Both the position numbers and the translations under genes were made by a program. This document shows positions 1 through 12,772 of a stretch of DNA of 64,000 bases, piece by piece. The stretch covers positions 558,001-622,000 of the forward strand of contig JAMYGW020000013.1 of assembly GCA_025617375.2 (NCBI GenBank). Direction: 5' to 3'. A model generated the notes under the pieces. That model had not been told where the DNA came from, did not search any database, and saw only the letters and a list, made by a program, of their open reading frames with translations. Within the stretch, counting starts at the first letter, position 1; every line of letters begins with the position of its first letter. Source of the DNA: Acarospora socialis (taxonomy: Eukaryota; Ascomycota; Lecanoromycetes; Acarosporales; Acarosporaceae).

Positions 1-1086
1 CCCGGTTCTGACCTCATCTGCATGGGATGCTGGAGTCTACGCTCATGTGAGACTCGTACGTCTGGGTAATGAGTGAGGGTAGGGTTGTGTGGTGTAACAT
101 CCGACCGTCTGGTATACGAAATATCCGAGTCCGTCCGGTAAAAGCTACTAATGTTCTGGGAAGCGGGGAGAGAAGTATGTCACCGACGAAGGTAGATTCG
201 ATGGCGTGATGATTGCTTTTTCTGGAAGTGTTCTACGTTTATCTGTATCTGAGGAGTGGGTGTGCTGGTTGCCTTGTTTACGTTGTCAGCCTGGAGCGAA
301 AGTAGGAAGAGAAAAGCATGGTGTGGCATTTGATCACACGCATGGAGAGCGTGTGCAGGATTTCTGGGTTATTCCGTGTATTGTCTGATAGACTGGTACG
401 ATGATAAGTGCGTGTGTGCTATTGGTAGAGTATGTATGTATGATGGTAAAGAGCAGGTTTACCAGACCATGATCTGGGACGAGAAGGTATTGCGAACGGG
501 TGACGAAGGTGAAAGATAAAAGAGCATAGTGAGGGGCTTGTTTCCTCAATTTAAGCCGTGGAACCATGGTCGCGAAACTTGCGCCCATCAGTCAAGATGT
601 GCGCCGACGAAAATGCGCGCAGAGGATGATCGCTGTAGATGGTAGCGAATGGAGAGATGCGAGAGATAATCGGGTAGGCTGCTGCGTTGCAAGCGAAAGA
701 AAGCCGAAAAGAAGTGTAACGCCGTAATGGACTAGGTACTGGAACAGACGTCAAAGCGAGCGAGAGAAGACGAGCCGATACGTTAATCCGGCACGACAGG
801 TAGGAAGGTAAGAATTCCCTCTTAGAAACGTATAGTAAGAGTTGGGACGAAAGAGCGATGATATGTCGCTCTTGCGAGATTGGTAGAGAAGGTACGAAGG
901 TATCCGAAATCCGTTTTTGATCAATTTGCAGCCTCGTGTATTGGAATAAAACAGTATCTGCTGCGTGCTTCTTAGCGGAAGGTCTTTACAGGGGGCGTAA
1001 TAAACCTACCTAAATATATAGTCTACATTTGTCAACATGGCTCATCGACACGAAACAAGTACGTGCTTTGAGCTGACTGGTCGTTG
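1..1086. other. intergenic, no gene seen
   Basis: Only short open frames without family resemblance or believable splice partners occur here. The right part is the 3' flank of the Est1-like gene on the minus strand. The left edge could belong to a gene outside the window, but nothing supports that. Confidence 0.5.
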
Positions 1087-4000
1087 TCACTCTTCGTCGG
1101 TCTGCAGACTCCTGAATACAGAAGGTGAAACCGAGTAAATCCCGTAAGCACTGGCCTTGAGGTGCAGTGCTCGATCGTCGGTTACTAAAACGGCCGATTT
1201 CGCGTCATAGCCATCGAAATCAGAAGGGAGGTGGAGCTCTTGGTGTTTGGAAAGTTCTTGATCCTTGATAACATCAATAATATCGTTATCAATGTTCATA
1301 GGCTCTGTGGAGTTCAACAACAAGTCTTGTTGAGCCCGGGGCAGCATTGCGGATCTGGTAATGTCGGCGCCTTCGGAGGATATGATAGAGATCGTAGCTG
1401 CGGTGTTGATGCTGGTACGAATTGCCTGAAGAGCTTCTTGTGCAGAGCTTCCGGGGTCAGTGTCCTTGGCCGAAATCCTGATCAGTTCTCTCAAGACACT
1501 TTCCGGTATAAGAATACCCCACCTGCCTCCTTGTAGTAAGCTCTTGAGGTCCTCGAAATGCTCAAGAAAACAACTCGTATCCGGTACCAATTTCTGCAGG
1601 GCTAATGAGCATCAAACTTGCAAAAACTGCGGAGTAGCAAGAACGAACTGTGAAGTATGGTCGCAGTAGTTGGCTGATCCTGACTGCAGGTTTGGATTTC
1701 AGCTTATCTGAATTTTGGTGTTCTTTGCCCGGTTGTAGTTGATACTCTAGTGGGGCATCCTCTGGTTCAGGCTTATGCTTCATGAAGGAATGCTTCTTGA
1801 AGGAATCATCATCGAGTAATGCTTTTGCATCTTGTGTTCCAGACATTTTGGTATCCACGGTTCTTTCCACTGACAAGGTTCGTGATCGAGTACCGGTCGA
1901 GTTTTCTTTCAATGTACGCTGGATTTCTAGGGCGTACGGAGTGACCGAGAATTTTTTGAAACGGCTGTCATATCGTAGATATCGCTCATGCTAAAAGATC
2001 ACCATGTCAGCAAGACTTCCTTGACTCGCAGATCAACCGAATATTTACTGAAGCGATCCGGATCCCAAGCCAAAAAATCCTCTCAACCCGGGGTGCAGCC
2101 ATGGACGGGAGCTCAAGAGACCGCTCCTCATCATCTACCATAGCATTTTCGAACCACCCTCTAGGGTGGTAGCCCTGACTCCAGATCTGCCCATTAATAG
2201 CGAAGTCTTCCGGCAATGGCCGTCCAACTCCTTTTTCTGGCTGAGGGAAGTGTGGGTCCTCGCTGCGGGGGCCAATTTCATTTGTTTTCGCCAAGGTATT
2301 AAGGAAAGACGCAATCTCATTCCATGGCACATCCTTTTCAATATGATCCATTGCTTGCTGAACTGCTGAAAGACCGAGCAGGAAAACCAAAGAAACGTGA
2401 GCGTGAGGAAGAACATTCTTGTCCCCAGTTCTCTGTAAGGCAAGCTTGAGGATGGAAAATGTCAAATATGATGCTTGAGAGATCGTAAGCGACCTTGAAG
2501 CTGTACTGATTTGGGCGGAGGATTGATCAATCGGATCGACCGGTGATTCTTGATGGGTTTCTTTTGTTACAGTCTCTTCTGGGCCCCCCGAGCCCTGCTT
2601 GGCTTTCGTAAACGCTTGGCTAAAAACAGCATCTGCACGCCCATACTCAAACAACGCCGCGATATTAGTGACTACCATAAATACGCCTTGTTCTTTCCAC
2701 TTAGCGGTAACACGACCAATTTGAAGGTCAAGATTGGAAAGTAGCTGACTGACAGCATCGTAAAAGTCCTCAAAGGAAGACTGTTGAAACAGCATGCCAT
2801 GAATTCTTATAAACATGGTGTCGGCAGGGAGAGATCGATGATGAGCTGGCTCGGGCCCCCCAAACAGAGTGAGTATGCTCTCCCTAGCGCTTTGGAAGGG
2901 TTGGACACAAGTAAGTGATCTCGTATAGTAGAACAGCTGCTGCAGCGCATTCGGCCGGGCAAGAATAGCTAGATGATGATATAGCCGTCCGACGGTGGGG
3001 CTTTTGTCTGCAGCCTTGCTATACCAGAAGCGACTAACTCCAGTCCAGACTTCTCTGTCCCGAATGTCATCATCTTCAATAGCCATGCGGTATCTTCCCA
3101 AGTCCCCTAGACACTCAATCCAAGTGTCTTCAAAGGTTGGTACGGTCTCGTACAGAAGTGCCATCATCGAGTAGGCCAGATAGATGAACATAAGCATATG
3201 ATCCAGTGAGTCGGGCAGTCGGTGTCTTAGGAGCTCCAGAAAACTATGGATTCCATGGCGCCACATACGTGCTGGCATGGTATACTTGGCTGCAAGGCGG
3301 CGTAAAGCTGGACTTGCGGAAGGATGCTGGGAAGCCAAGAAGAAGTCATGATGTTCATGGAGGAGGGTCCGATGTAAGGCAATGAGAGCTTGCCATTGCT
3401 CATTACTCAGTTTGGGCTGTTGGCCAGTTTCAGGGTCCCGCGCAGCCAAGGCTTGCTTGTTGTCGACCTCGACACATTTGGCTTCAACCATGACGAGGCC
3501 CGCATATATGCCTTTAACTTCTGCAACCAGTTGCTCTTGCGATATTGGCCGCGTCTCAGGCTGCAGAACCAAGTCTGGATCCCTCTCAGGCTGAACCCGA
3601 GTATGCGAGAAGCCAGACTGGGCCACGTGGGGTCGTTGGCGTTTGTGCGCATCACCGGGCGGCGCTTGCGATGGAGAATGTTTACCGGTATGAGGATGTA
3701 CTTGTTTTCGATCCCAGAGGTGTTCGTCCCCTCTTGGCAGAGGCTCCTTCTTGGATCGGAACACATGAGTTCGAGAGTCGTGTACGTGTGATGTGTTTGC
3801 AAACCCAAGTGCATTTGGAATGTCTCTAGAGAAAGAAGTGGTAAGATTATCGGTAGTAGGATCGAAGAGCATCGGTTTAGTAGCCGTTAAGGGGCGTACA
3901 GCGTTTACGTCGCCTCTATCATAATCAGGGTCCGCAGGGGCCTGCTTAAAAGTATAAATGTTGCTGCTCGAACGGGCCTTGGCTCTCCTCGGGCTCATTG

Positions 4001-4651
4001 ATTCGTGGGAGAAGCGATCCTTTGGCAGAGCCTCCGCAAAAGAAAAGTCCGTTCCTGCTGGCCGCTTCTTCAGATTCAAGGTATTCGTTGGTGTACCGAG
4101 GCCGGTCCGTGGTGGAGACGTATGCGGGCCGGTTGTAGCTAGCTCCTGTTCTAAAGAAAGGTTCTCGATTGCACCGATATCAGAAAGATGTGAATTTCCA
4201 GAGAGTGCGCCAGTACTAAACGGCCTTTTGGTCCTGCTAACTGCACCCGCATCATCTCCAATCTGGATCTGCATAGACACCTCGGACAGTTGTTGAGACG
4301 ATAAGGCCGTAGGTCGCTCGAGTTTACGAGAACGGGTGCCTGCGCCTGAGGACGTCCTGTCTTCGGGTTAGCAAGTCTCTCGCTTGTCAACGCACCTCAG
4401 CACTTTCGAAGCAGCTGACACGTCAAACTTTCACTCGGGACGAAAACGTACCATTTCTGTGGAGACTCAATCATCCGAGGCCGGAATTCGGCGAGCGTGG
4501 CGGCCTCCTGCGCGTCTTGAGGCCGCGCGGAAGGACTTTGTCTGACATGGCCCTGTTCGCCAGCTGGGCGAAGATGCGTGTCTGCGGTCTTCGCAGCCTG
4601 CCTCTTGTGAAGCGTGAACTTCGAGTCGATGTCAGGCACTCGGCTCATCAT
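1087..4651 (-). CDS. Est1/SMG6-like protein with PIN domain
   Basis: Probable telomerase- or nonsense-decay-associated factor of the Est1/SMG5-7 superfamily. Four exons: 4651-4452, 4356-2049, 1990-1649 and 1593-1087, giving 1,118 residues with consistent phases. The junctions restore Trp at the first intron and join Lys-Leu-Val-Pro-Asp-Thr at the PIN start. The first third is low complexity. The middle has the Est1 14-3-3-like helical region, including the family signature Gly-Arg-Leu-Tyr-His-His-Leu-Ala and then a Pro-Asn-Ala-Leu-Gln stretch. The last about 170 residues form a PIN nuclease-like domain with acidic residues in PDTSCF, DNDIIDV and TDDRALHLKA. Animal SMG6 uses its PIN domain to cut mRNA during nonsense-mediated decay; whether this protein cuts RNA is inferred. 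The ATG at 4651 has a second ATG directly after it. The last intron starts with the weak donor GTTCGT and is the least certain junction. Confidence 0.82.
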
Positions 4652-7600
4652 ATGATGAAGCGAGACGTTCTATCAAGTTCGAATTTCTCAATCGTCATGC
4701 GAGCCTAATTTGATTGGTCCATAAGCCGGACTTTTTCCGCTCTGCGGCTCTTAGAACCAGGTGGGTGTGGGATGGTGTGCAGTCCGCTTAATCGGAACAT
4801 CCCAGCCCGTGGGAATGTGATTCTAGTAAGTGGCAAGAGTGCGCATCAATCGCTTAAACCTCAAGACCAAGTATAGAAAGCCAGGTGTAAAATTCGGAAG
4901 AGACTATATCGTCATTTTGGTCAGACTGGGGAAGTGATGATTACCTTTATATACTACGGTGTAGCAAACTCGATATTGATCTAGTTTGGTGAATGTACGA
5001 CCGGGGGTGCCACATCGGAAATGGCAGAAATGCGGACCATGCGAACAGTTGCCTTGCGGCTCAGTGGATTGCAGGGGTCCCGCGCTCCTACATGTTACGG
5101 CTCGCCTCGTTTGCCTCGTTACCCACTTCATGGGTCGCTCTGTCGAGGCTGAATTGAGCCTCCAACAGTCCGGGTCTGCTCATCTCCCTCGTTTTCCCAA
5201 ATGCGCTTTTAGAACCTCGTCTCTGATGAAGAAGAGTACTATATAGCATTGTTCCACTTCAAGTCCATCTTGAACTTCAACTAATGGGACTTGTCGTTTA
5301 GTGCTAGCCATGTCTACCGACTCAGTTATGCTTAAGGTACTCTGTGCATACTGTACCTAGGTAGCCTCTCAGCCCTTTGGACCAAACGGAATCATGTCTC
5401 TGCAACTGAACTGCTGCCACAACTGTCTGCGGACCGTGGATAGGGCCACGACGTGTTGTAACATAGTCATATCAGGCCGAAATGATGCTTGTTGCCAGTG
5501 CACAACACTCAAGGCACGTGCAGATTGCCAATAGGCTTCTTTCGTTCTGTTTCCGCTGCAAGCGTCACTGCAAAGCGCGATATCCTTATTATTAGGAAGC
5601 CCCTTACTTGTTAATCACACTACTAGACGGAGACTGCCCAAGTTCTATGATTCGAGGCGCTGGAACTGCGAAGCGTCTCATTGATCGCGCCTTAAATCAC
5701 TTATGACTGGCGAAGATATAAAAGTGAGCTGTTTAGCCTATACTGAACGTATATCAAGTGTTCTACAGAGGGCTACAGAAGATAAGTGGTTGTAAGCTGG
5801 TCCGATGCGAACAGACATCTTCATTGGCGGCCGCATTGAGAACTCTTTCGAGCACCTTCCAAATCTCCTCTTCGTTCTCTTAGTAACGAGAATTTCAGTT
5901 CTTACGTTATTACGCTCTAAGAAAACCTGTTTCCTTAAATTGTGGGTGGCTATATTGAAAGATTAGCAGCTTGATATGCGGTACTTCAAGTCGCTCCTCA
6001 CTTTGGCAAATGAGTATTACCCTTCAGGAGAACCATATGTTTTCTCTTTTATTTTTAAAATCAACTTCGCCGTTTCGACTTTCCTTACACGATCATTTTT
6101 CCCGACACTCAATAGTCTTACCTTTACTACCACGCCTCCAATGCGGTCGAACCATTGCAACGAGCTCTTCAGCTTGCGGCAACGATTGAGGCACAGCGAG
6201 CTGAAAAGGCGCTGCGGTAGCCTACACAGAGACGATTGTCTCATCCTATCCTACAGCCATGCTGTCTCCAGGATAGGAATCTTCGAACGAGCCTGGTACC
6301 ATCTTCAAGAACTTACTAGAAATTGCTGCAATCACATGCAGGCCCCAGAAGTGGCACAATCGCGTAGCTTGGTGGTAACAAAACTGGCAGGTGCGATTGG
6401 AGAGGTCTAGCTGATTGCTGACTTTGATGGCTTCAGCTATGGCTCGATGAATATGGCTCGCTAGGTCTTCCGACAGTTGTTGAACGCTACAACTCCCCTT
6501 CGGACTCTGCCGAATCGGATCAGCTCTGAGTCATCGACTACGAGGGCATCCATGTGGCAGCCGAGATACTGTCCATCGAACACAATCTCCTCGGCGACAT
6601 GTCAATAGTCAAGGCTTCATAGTCGCCAGATAACTAGTCAGCAAGAGCGCTCATAACCCTGTTGCTACCATTCGAAGTGCAAGAGCTTTTACGGTGCACA
6701 CCTGAGTGGATCCACTATACCACGAGCGTCGATTGATCCGTAAGCAAGTTCTGGGTTTCCAAGGAAGGGGTTTCCTGGCAAGACACTGAGGTCGAGAACG
6801 TTGAACCTCAAGGTCACAAAGTCCTATCAAACGCCCCATGGTGACTCTACACACGACCCCTGACCATCCCAGCTCCCGTGACCTGTACAGTACATAAAAC
6901 TTGGTCACAAAAAACAGTTTCATATCACATCAGCCTTGGCTGGTGGTTAATGTAAGGCGTGTTGGATTAATCCTGCACTTGACATAAGGCTTCATCTTCA
7001 AAGTTAGGGGAAGTACATTAGTAGCTTGGACCCTACGGCAAGGCGCCTAGAGAGGTCTTCACTTTGATGCAAGACTGACGCTTGCAGTTATTGCATGAAG
7101 TTGACCGCAAACAGAGGCTGCCTCGCTGCATCCCTTCCCGCAGGCTTTAATTAAGAAACCAGCATTTGTCGCCCAGAGCGGTATCAGGTGCGGCAGACGG
7201 CATTGGAAGTCAACCCAGAATATCCCTCCTCACTTCTCCGTCGCAGATAAGAACACACAGGAGCCATTATAAACAGTAGATAAAGAACCACGCTCTCATC
7301 CACTCCACGCTCTCGTCCACTCCACCCCCACCCACCCCACCGGTCCCGCCCCCACTGATCTCCCACCATGCCGGACTCATGGGAGACCAAAACTGCACAA
7401 AGTCTCATATGTGTAGTACGGGCACATTATGCCTTCCATGATCGCACCTCCCCTGGGGACAACGCGCAAGGTTGCCTACCTGACGACGTTTCGACGCCCG
7501 TCCCCTAAACGAGCATCCTATAACCGAGGGCGGGAACCTGCAGCCTACAAGGCAGCGGCTCCCTGTCCTAATGGGACCCAACGTCTTACAGGTCTAGCGC

Positions 7601-8531
7601 TATTTCTTTAAATGCGATATGTTGCGGAGCTTTTGAGGCACCAGCCGTGACTGATGTACACATGCAAGGAGGTGGATGCCTACCTAGTAGTCATCTATCC
7701 GCCCCCACAATCTAGCACCGCATAGGAATGCGTTGGGGTTGAGACAAATTGCGCATCATGCCTGTTTTGGATTCGAAGGAATTGGTATGGACCCCATTTT
7801 AGCCGCCTTTTGCACCCCGGATTCTAATATATGTCAGAGGCTGGGGACCGCGCACCACAATACGGCTGCCTGTAATGAGGCAGAGCAATGACGCCGGCAG
7901 AGTAGACATGCGGCATAGCAAGACCCGTTTGCGGCAAGAAGCGACAAGGCTATCGAGATCTTGAAGACAGTGTCTGAACTAATGAGGTTGTGCTGAATAG
8001 CAAAACACTCATTTGGGGGCTACGCGCGGTGTAGTTTGATAAGCTATAACGTTGTACCGTTTTAAACCCAGCTGGTCCGATTGGAGAAGCCTTTCAAGGC
8101 ATCGTTGATACCATCATAAGGCTGAGGTGGGGTTACGGTGGTTTGGTCAGATTGACATGAGCTCCGAGCGTCGAGTCAGCTCGGAGTGTGATGGCGGAGT
8201 TGGCTGCTCTCCCATTGAAGTCCGATTGAAGCACTCGGTGGACGGAGTGGAACTGCGAAGTCCGCTAGTCACAAGGTATACGTGGCTTGTACCGGAGCCC
8301 TACGCCCGTTGACTAATCATCACACGATCGAATACGTAGTACGAACGGTGTCCGAAGGAACGATGAGACACGGCGAGGTCCATTGATGCTAAGAATGGAT
8401 GTCAGACGATGGAGGATTGTAGGCCGCGCTCCACAGCTGATGGACATGTGCTCAATAAGGCTGGGAACGACGACCTGCCCAAACGCCTACAGCTACCTCG
8501 CAAGGCTCCACGCGTACGAACACCTTCATCC
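4652..8531. other. 3.9 kb gene-poor stretch
   Basis: No open frame here has a recognisable domain or a good splice chain. A TATA-like TATAAAA lies near 5718. Downstream, short coding-like fragments appear on the plus strand around 5804-5960, 5976-6410 and 6470-6600, in different frames and interrupted by stops. They could be the worn remains of a gene, or chance. No tRNA, transposase or clear terminal repeats were recognised. Confidence 0.4.
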
Positions 8532-9550
8532 TCAGCCCAACCTGCCCTCACTCTTCAGCCCGTGATATAGCGCCCACGCTGCTAGCACCTTCCCATCTCT
8601 TCCGCCTTCTTGCCAGACCTGATTCAGAGGCACCAGCTTGAGTGTGATCTTCTCCCCCTCATCCCTTAGCCCCGTCAACTTGCCCTGCCATTCCTTCAAC
8701 TCCTCCCTCTTCACCCTCTGCTGGTACAAGAATATCGGTACAAACTCATCGCTACCGCCAGGACTTGGATATACCGCTTGCTGCAACTTCTCTCCCATCG
8801 AGGCTTGCGTATCAGGCAAGGCAAGCTTTGTCAGGTCGATGAGCTCGTCTTTAGGAATTTCAAGCCCGATTTCTTCCTTGATTTCTTTCGCTGCCGCGCC
8901 GGAGAACTCACCACTGTCATCAATCATGCCAGCGGGCAGCTCGGCGAGGGAAAGAGAACCAGCAGGAACACGCGGCTGAACAGCGAGGATAACATGTTTC
9001 TCATCTTCAGAGTTTGGAGGCACATCATCTGGTTGTAGGATGAGCTATAGGACATTTCCCCAAACATTAGCAACTCATATGTCTTCGGACAAACTGCAGC
9101 TGCGGTCTTATTGCCAGTGACCAAGCTGATGCGTACCATCATGCCCACGCTTCCTCCCCTCAGGTATACAATTCCAGGTAGCTTTTCCCCATTGTCATTC
9201 GAAACCTCCGCTTTCAACTTGACAAATCCAAGCTTTCCCCCGCCGAAGAAATCCACACTCTGTATATCGATTCTGCGCAGCTTGTAAGGCGAAGCGTGAA
9301 AGGTATGATTCTTGTCTTTCTGTTGGAGCGATAAGGAGTGCTCCAGCGTTGACATCCACGTTTTGTAGGCTGGGAAAGAAAGCAGCTGGTCCTTGTTCAA
9401 GTCTAAGGTCAAATGCACCGGGACTTCTCCGGAGGTAGGGCTTGATATAGTGAATGTAGACATTGTCAATTTTCCTGGGATAGAGCGGGTTGATGATGTT
9501 GGAAGGGTGCAATTAAGATTATGTCTGGTCAGCCGCAGTCGAGATAGCAT
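8532..9550 (-). CDS. NUDIX hydrolase, ADP-sugar diphosphatase type
   Basis: Predicted to hydrolyse nucleoside-diphosphate sugars such as ADP-ribose or ADP/UDP-glucose. Two exons, 9550-9137 and 9044-8532, give 308 residues; the 92-base intron has donor GTACGC and acceptor TATAG, and both sides are phase 0. The NUDIX box reads GMIDDSGEF-x3-AAKEIKEEIGL, with the expected glycine and the REXXEE-type acidic helix in the form KEIKEEIG. The start at 9550 is an ATG and opens a basic, Ser/Thr-rich leader that may target mitochondria; a second ATG at 9463 would give a shorter cytosolic form. The closest family I recognise is the NUDT14-like group found across Pezizomycotina. It is divergent from the RING gene to its right. 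Confidence 0.85.
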
Positions 9551-9999
9551 GAAGAAGGTCGCCAGCAGAGATTGGGGGATGTGATGGGAAGTATCATTGT
9601 CGTTGTGGCTGCTTGACCGTATTTAGTGATTGTTGGTGGGGTTCGCAGCATGACGTTCCTTCTCGACTATACGAAGTGTCCCCAACCCCACGCCGGTAAA
9701 AACTCCTTTAAAAAACACGGAGAACTCTCATAGTATAGCAGTATAAGGGCTCCGAGCTTCAAAACTGTCCCGCTCGCAATGTAATAGGCCGGTAGGTCGT
9801 TCTTAAACCTTTGTCTTATTTCTCAACGTCATCTTCGACTGATTGATTCCTTCCCAGGTTCCCCCAGCTTGGACTATAGCTTACTTCACATTTGCCAAAC
9901 CAATACATCTAGAGTACTCAAGCCGCCCAACGCTCTCAGCACACCAACACAAGTTTAGGGAAAGCGGTCTTGCACGCCTTAAGAGTTGACCCAACCTCT
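9551..9999. promoter_or_regulatory. shared upstream region of two divergent genes
   Basis: This 449-base gap lies between the start of the NUDIX gene (minus) and the start of the RING gene (plus), so it must carry both promoters. Pyrimidine-rich tracts near 9800-9900 fit a fungal transcription start region. No specific factor site was recognised. Confidence 0.5.
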
Positions 10000-12214
10000 A
10001 TGGCAACACTCACCGCCAGTACAGCTGGATTGCCTGAGCATTGCATCCACAAACTGCCAACATCATGTCGACTGACAGCCACGCCGAAATGCTGTGCCTG
10101 TGCTGATCTAAGACCACACTCAACGTCATACTCCAAGTACATAGATGGGGTAGGATTTGTGCTGCGCGGCACTAGACAGGAGAGGTATTGTTGGACGTGT
10201 AAAGGTAACTATACACTATGACAATAGCTACGTTATGCTGACCATGCTTCTCATAGAGTTTTGGAATGCGAGGGTCCAAGCGGCAGATCCTCCAATCCGT
10301 CCGGCACAGACACGAATACCAGAGGTTCCGGATCAAACGGAGTTCCTCAAGTGCTGGTATGACTACCATCGAGGGTATAGAATCGAGAAGCGTGAGGACG
10401 GGACAGAGGAGAGGGTAGCAGTACGGGGAGAGCCTCTTCATGACGTTGCACCTGGCCACCTTCCTAGAAGTGTCTCTGACCTACGAGCAACTGCGGTTCG
10501 GACAGCACCACTTGGAACGACTAGTTCGGTTGCTGTAGACCTGCAAAGAACCTGGCATCCAGCGCTCTTGGCACAGGATACTCGTTCTCATGTTTCAGAG
10601 TCTGCATCGAACAATCAAGGATCAAGACATAACAACCTTGACGCACCTCCTCCAGAGACGCTGCCTACAAATCTTACAAGACCCCACAACGATTTGCGAA
10701 TTCGCAACCGAGGCTCAGAGACCCGAGAGAATGGGCGTAATCGTGCTGTACAAGCTGAATATCAAGCTCGTCGTATAGGTGCCCTTCGAAGGGAGCTTCA
10801 GCGCATGCGGTACGGCATCGAGAGAATAATGGCTGGCTTAAATGAGCTTGGTGAGCATCTGCCGGAGTCACAGGATGCAATTCGGAGATCCACGAACCTT
10901 GATCAACGGCTGGAGTCCATTCAGAACAGATTAGAAGGGACCTTCAATCATGAAGTGCCAGTAGATTTACACGGAGCACGGAATCGACCGTCATTAGAGG
11001 CTCGCTTCGCTGAATTGACGCCTGCACAACGGCTGGCTCCTGATGTCTCTCAGCACAGTACATCCATCCCTCCGGGTGAGACATTACTGGCTACTTTGAA
11101 CCGTCAGCTCGATCAAGCTTCAGCAGACCTGGAGGAAGCTCGTAGAACCCAAGATGAGGGTAGTCGGATCCGGCAGATACGTGAGTCTGAAGTCCAACTG
11201 GCCGCAGCACGTGTGCGACAATTGGAGCGAGAGAAGCAAATGTTGGAGCAGAATACACGTATCTTTGGATCTAGGGAAGAAGTGGAGAGACTAGGCTCTA
11301 ACTACGAGAGCCCAATTGCTAACATGTTCAACCGAGCATATGTTTGGAGAGCTAGGGTACAGGAAGAAGAAAGGAGGCGTCAAGAACCCGTCACGGGAAG
11401 TGCTGAAGCTGCTGTGCATGGCCCAGAGGTTGCCATAGATGGTGGAGGCATTGCTGCCGTACAGCGCGCTCTTGCTTCCAATATCGCCCAAAACGCAGGC
11501 AGCACGACGGACATTCGGCCTGGTGAAGCTGGACGCGCTGACCTAGATATACTAATGTCAATGCAGTCCCGCCTGTACAGGGCGTTGGGTGAGCGCGGCA
11601 TGCACAGCGAACAGCAAGCCGAGACAGTTCAGGAAATACATAATACGACTGGAACCACATTTACCCCCTCTATCACAATCACGTCAAGAGCGACAGCTCC
11701 TAACGATCCTTGGCAGCTTGGGACTCCATCAGGTGCAATGGAACGTAACAGACGAGAGTTTAGTATGGATTATACCGTGGCAGTGACTCCGGCGGTTGAG
11801 ACTGGCGGTAACAACGGTGGATCTGAGACCGAGGAGCGAACCGGAGGCCTTGACGAGGACGACGGGCGGCCCGCCCCAAAGAATGACGACGAAATGACTT
11901 TGAAGATGGAGTGCAAGGTGTGCTACAGCCAGGTCGCTGATGTAGTTGTGATCCCTTGTGGCCACCTCGTGTTGTGCGAGGTGAGCCATGCTTCATTCTG
12001 GTGCAAGATGATTTACTAACTCAATTACGTGATAGTGGTGTGCTAATCAATACATTCCTTCATCGAAGCATGACCATACACGACCGGACAAATATGCGAA
12101 ATGTCCACTGTGTCGTAAAAGGGTCAGGCAGAAGGTTGGCTGCGCTCTTGATGTCGTACTCCCTGGACCTATGATCACTGATATTTCGAACAGATCAAGG
12201 TGTTCCGCGGATGA
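10000..12214 (+). CDS. coiled-coil RING finger protein, probable E3 ligase
   Basis: Four exons, 10000-10204, 10257-11980, 12036-12134 and 12194-12214, give 682 residues. The second intron contains a perfect TACTAAC branch site; the last exon codes only for IKVFRG and the stop, a tail common in this fungal RING family. The N-terminus has paired cysteines (CCAC, later YCWTCKEFW) that may form another zinc site. The centre has two heptad-rich stretches predicted to form coiled coils. The C-terminal RING is C3HC4-like: CKVC, then CGH, LCEWC and CPLC, and it becomes complete only after two introns are removed. RING domains recruit E2 ubiquitin-conjugating enzymes; the substrate is unknown. The ATG at 10000 was chosen because it leads in frame through the first intron. 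Confidence 0.85.
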
Positions 12215-12772
12215 GGCAGGGTGGATTGCCTCTTTCAGTAGCACTTACTGTTGCCTTGAGCTATTATTGCTCAAAAGACGGAACATTATAAGTCTACAGG
12301 GACGATGTATTCGGTCAGCGTGTTGTTCTGCCGTGGCTGTTCAGGACACTGTCGTTCTATCCACTCATCCGTTTCTACTCAAGTTTTAGCTTGCACATGG
12401 TTCGGCGTCCCTATTCACAACCCAAGGATCCTGAGTGGCAAGGCTATCGTGGCCTGTACAAGCAGCAGGTATAGCCAGGACAGGTATACAGGCCATACAA
12501 TCCGCGCAGGTACTTCAAATGCAGTCGGATGGTCTACGTCCTATTATAGATGGCAACGTGGATCGGGGGAAGACACATTTTCAATGGTGTTCTTATATGT
12601 GATGTCGCATCGGGTGTGCTCAATGGATGCTAGCGATAGTAATTGATTATATCAACTAGCCATTGAAGCTTATAACCTGCTCGAAGCAAACAGCCTAAGC
12701 TCCTTTAGAGTCAATGTTGACAGTGTCTCTCATATGAACGGACCTCTAACATTATATTTGCCCTGTAGATAT
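12215..12772. other. convergent 3' region
   Basis: This gap lies between the ends of the RING gene (plus) and the Ysa1-type gene (minus). The frame of the RING gene's third exon would stay open to about 12,389 if its last intron were retained, which would give a different tail. I see no separate gene. Confidence 0.5.
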
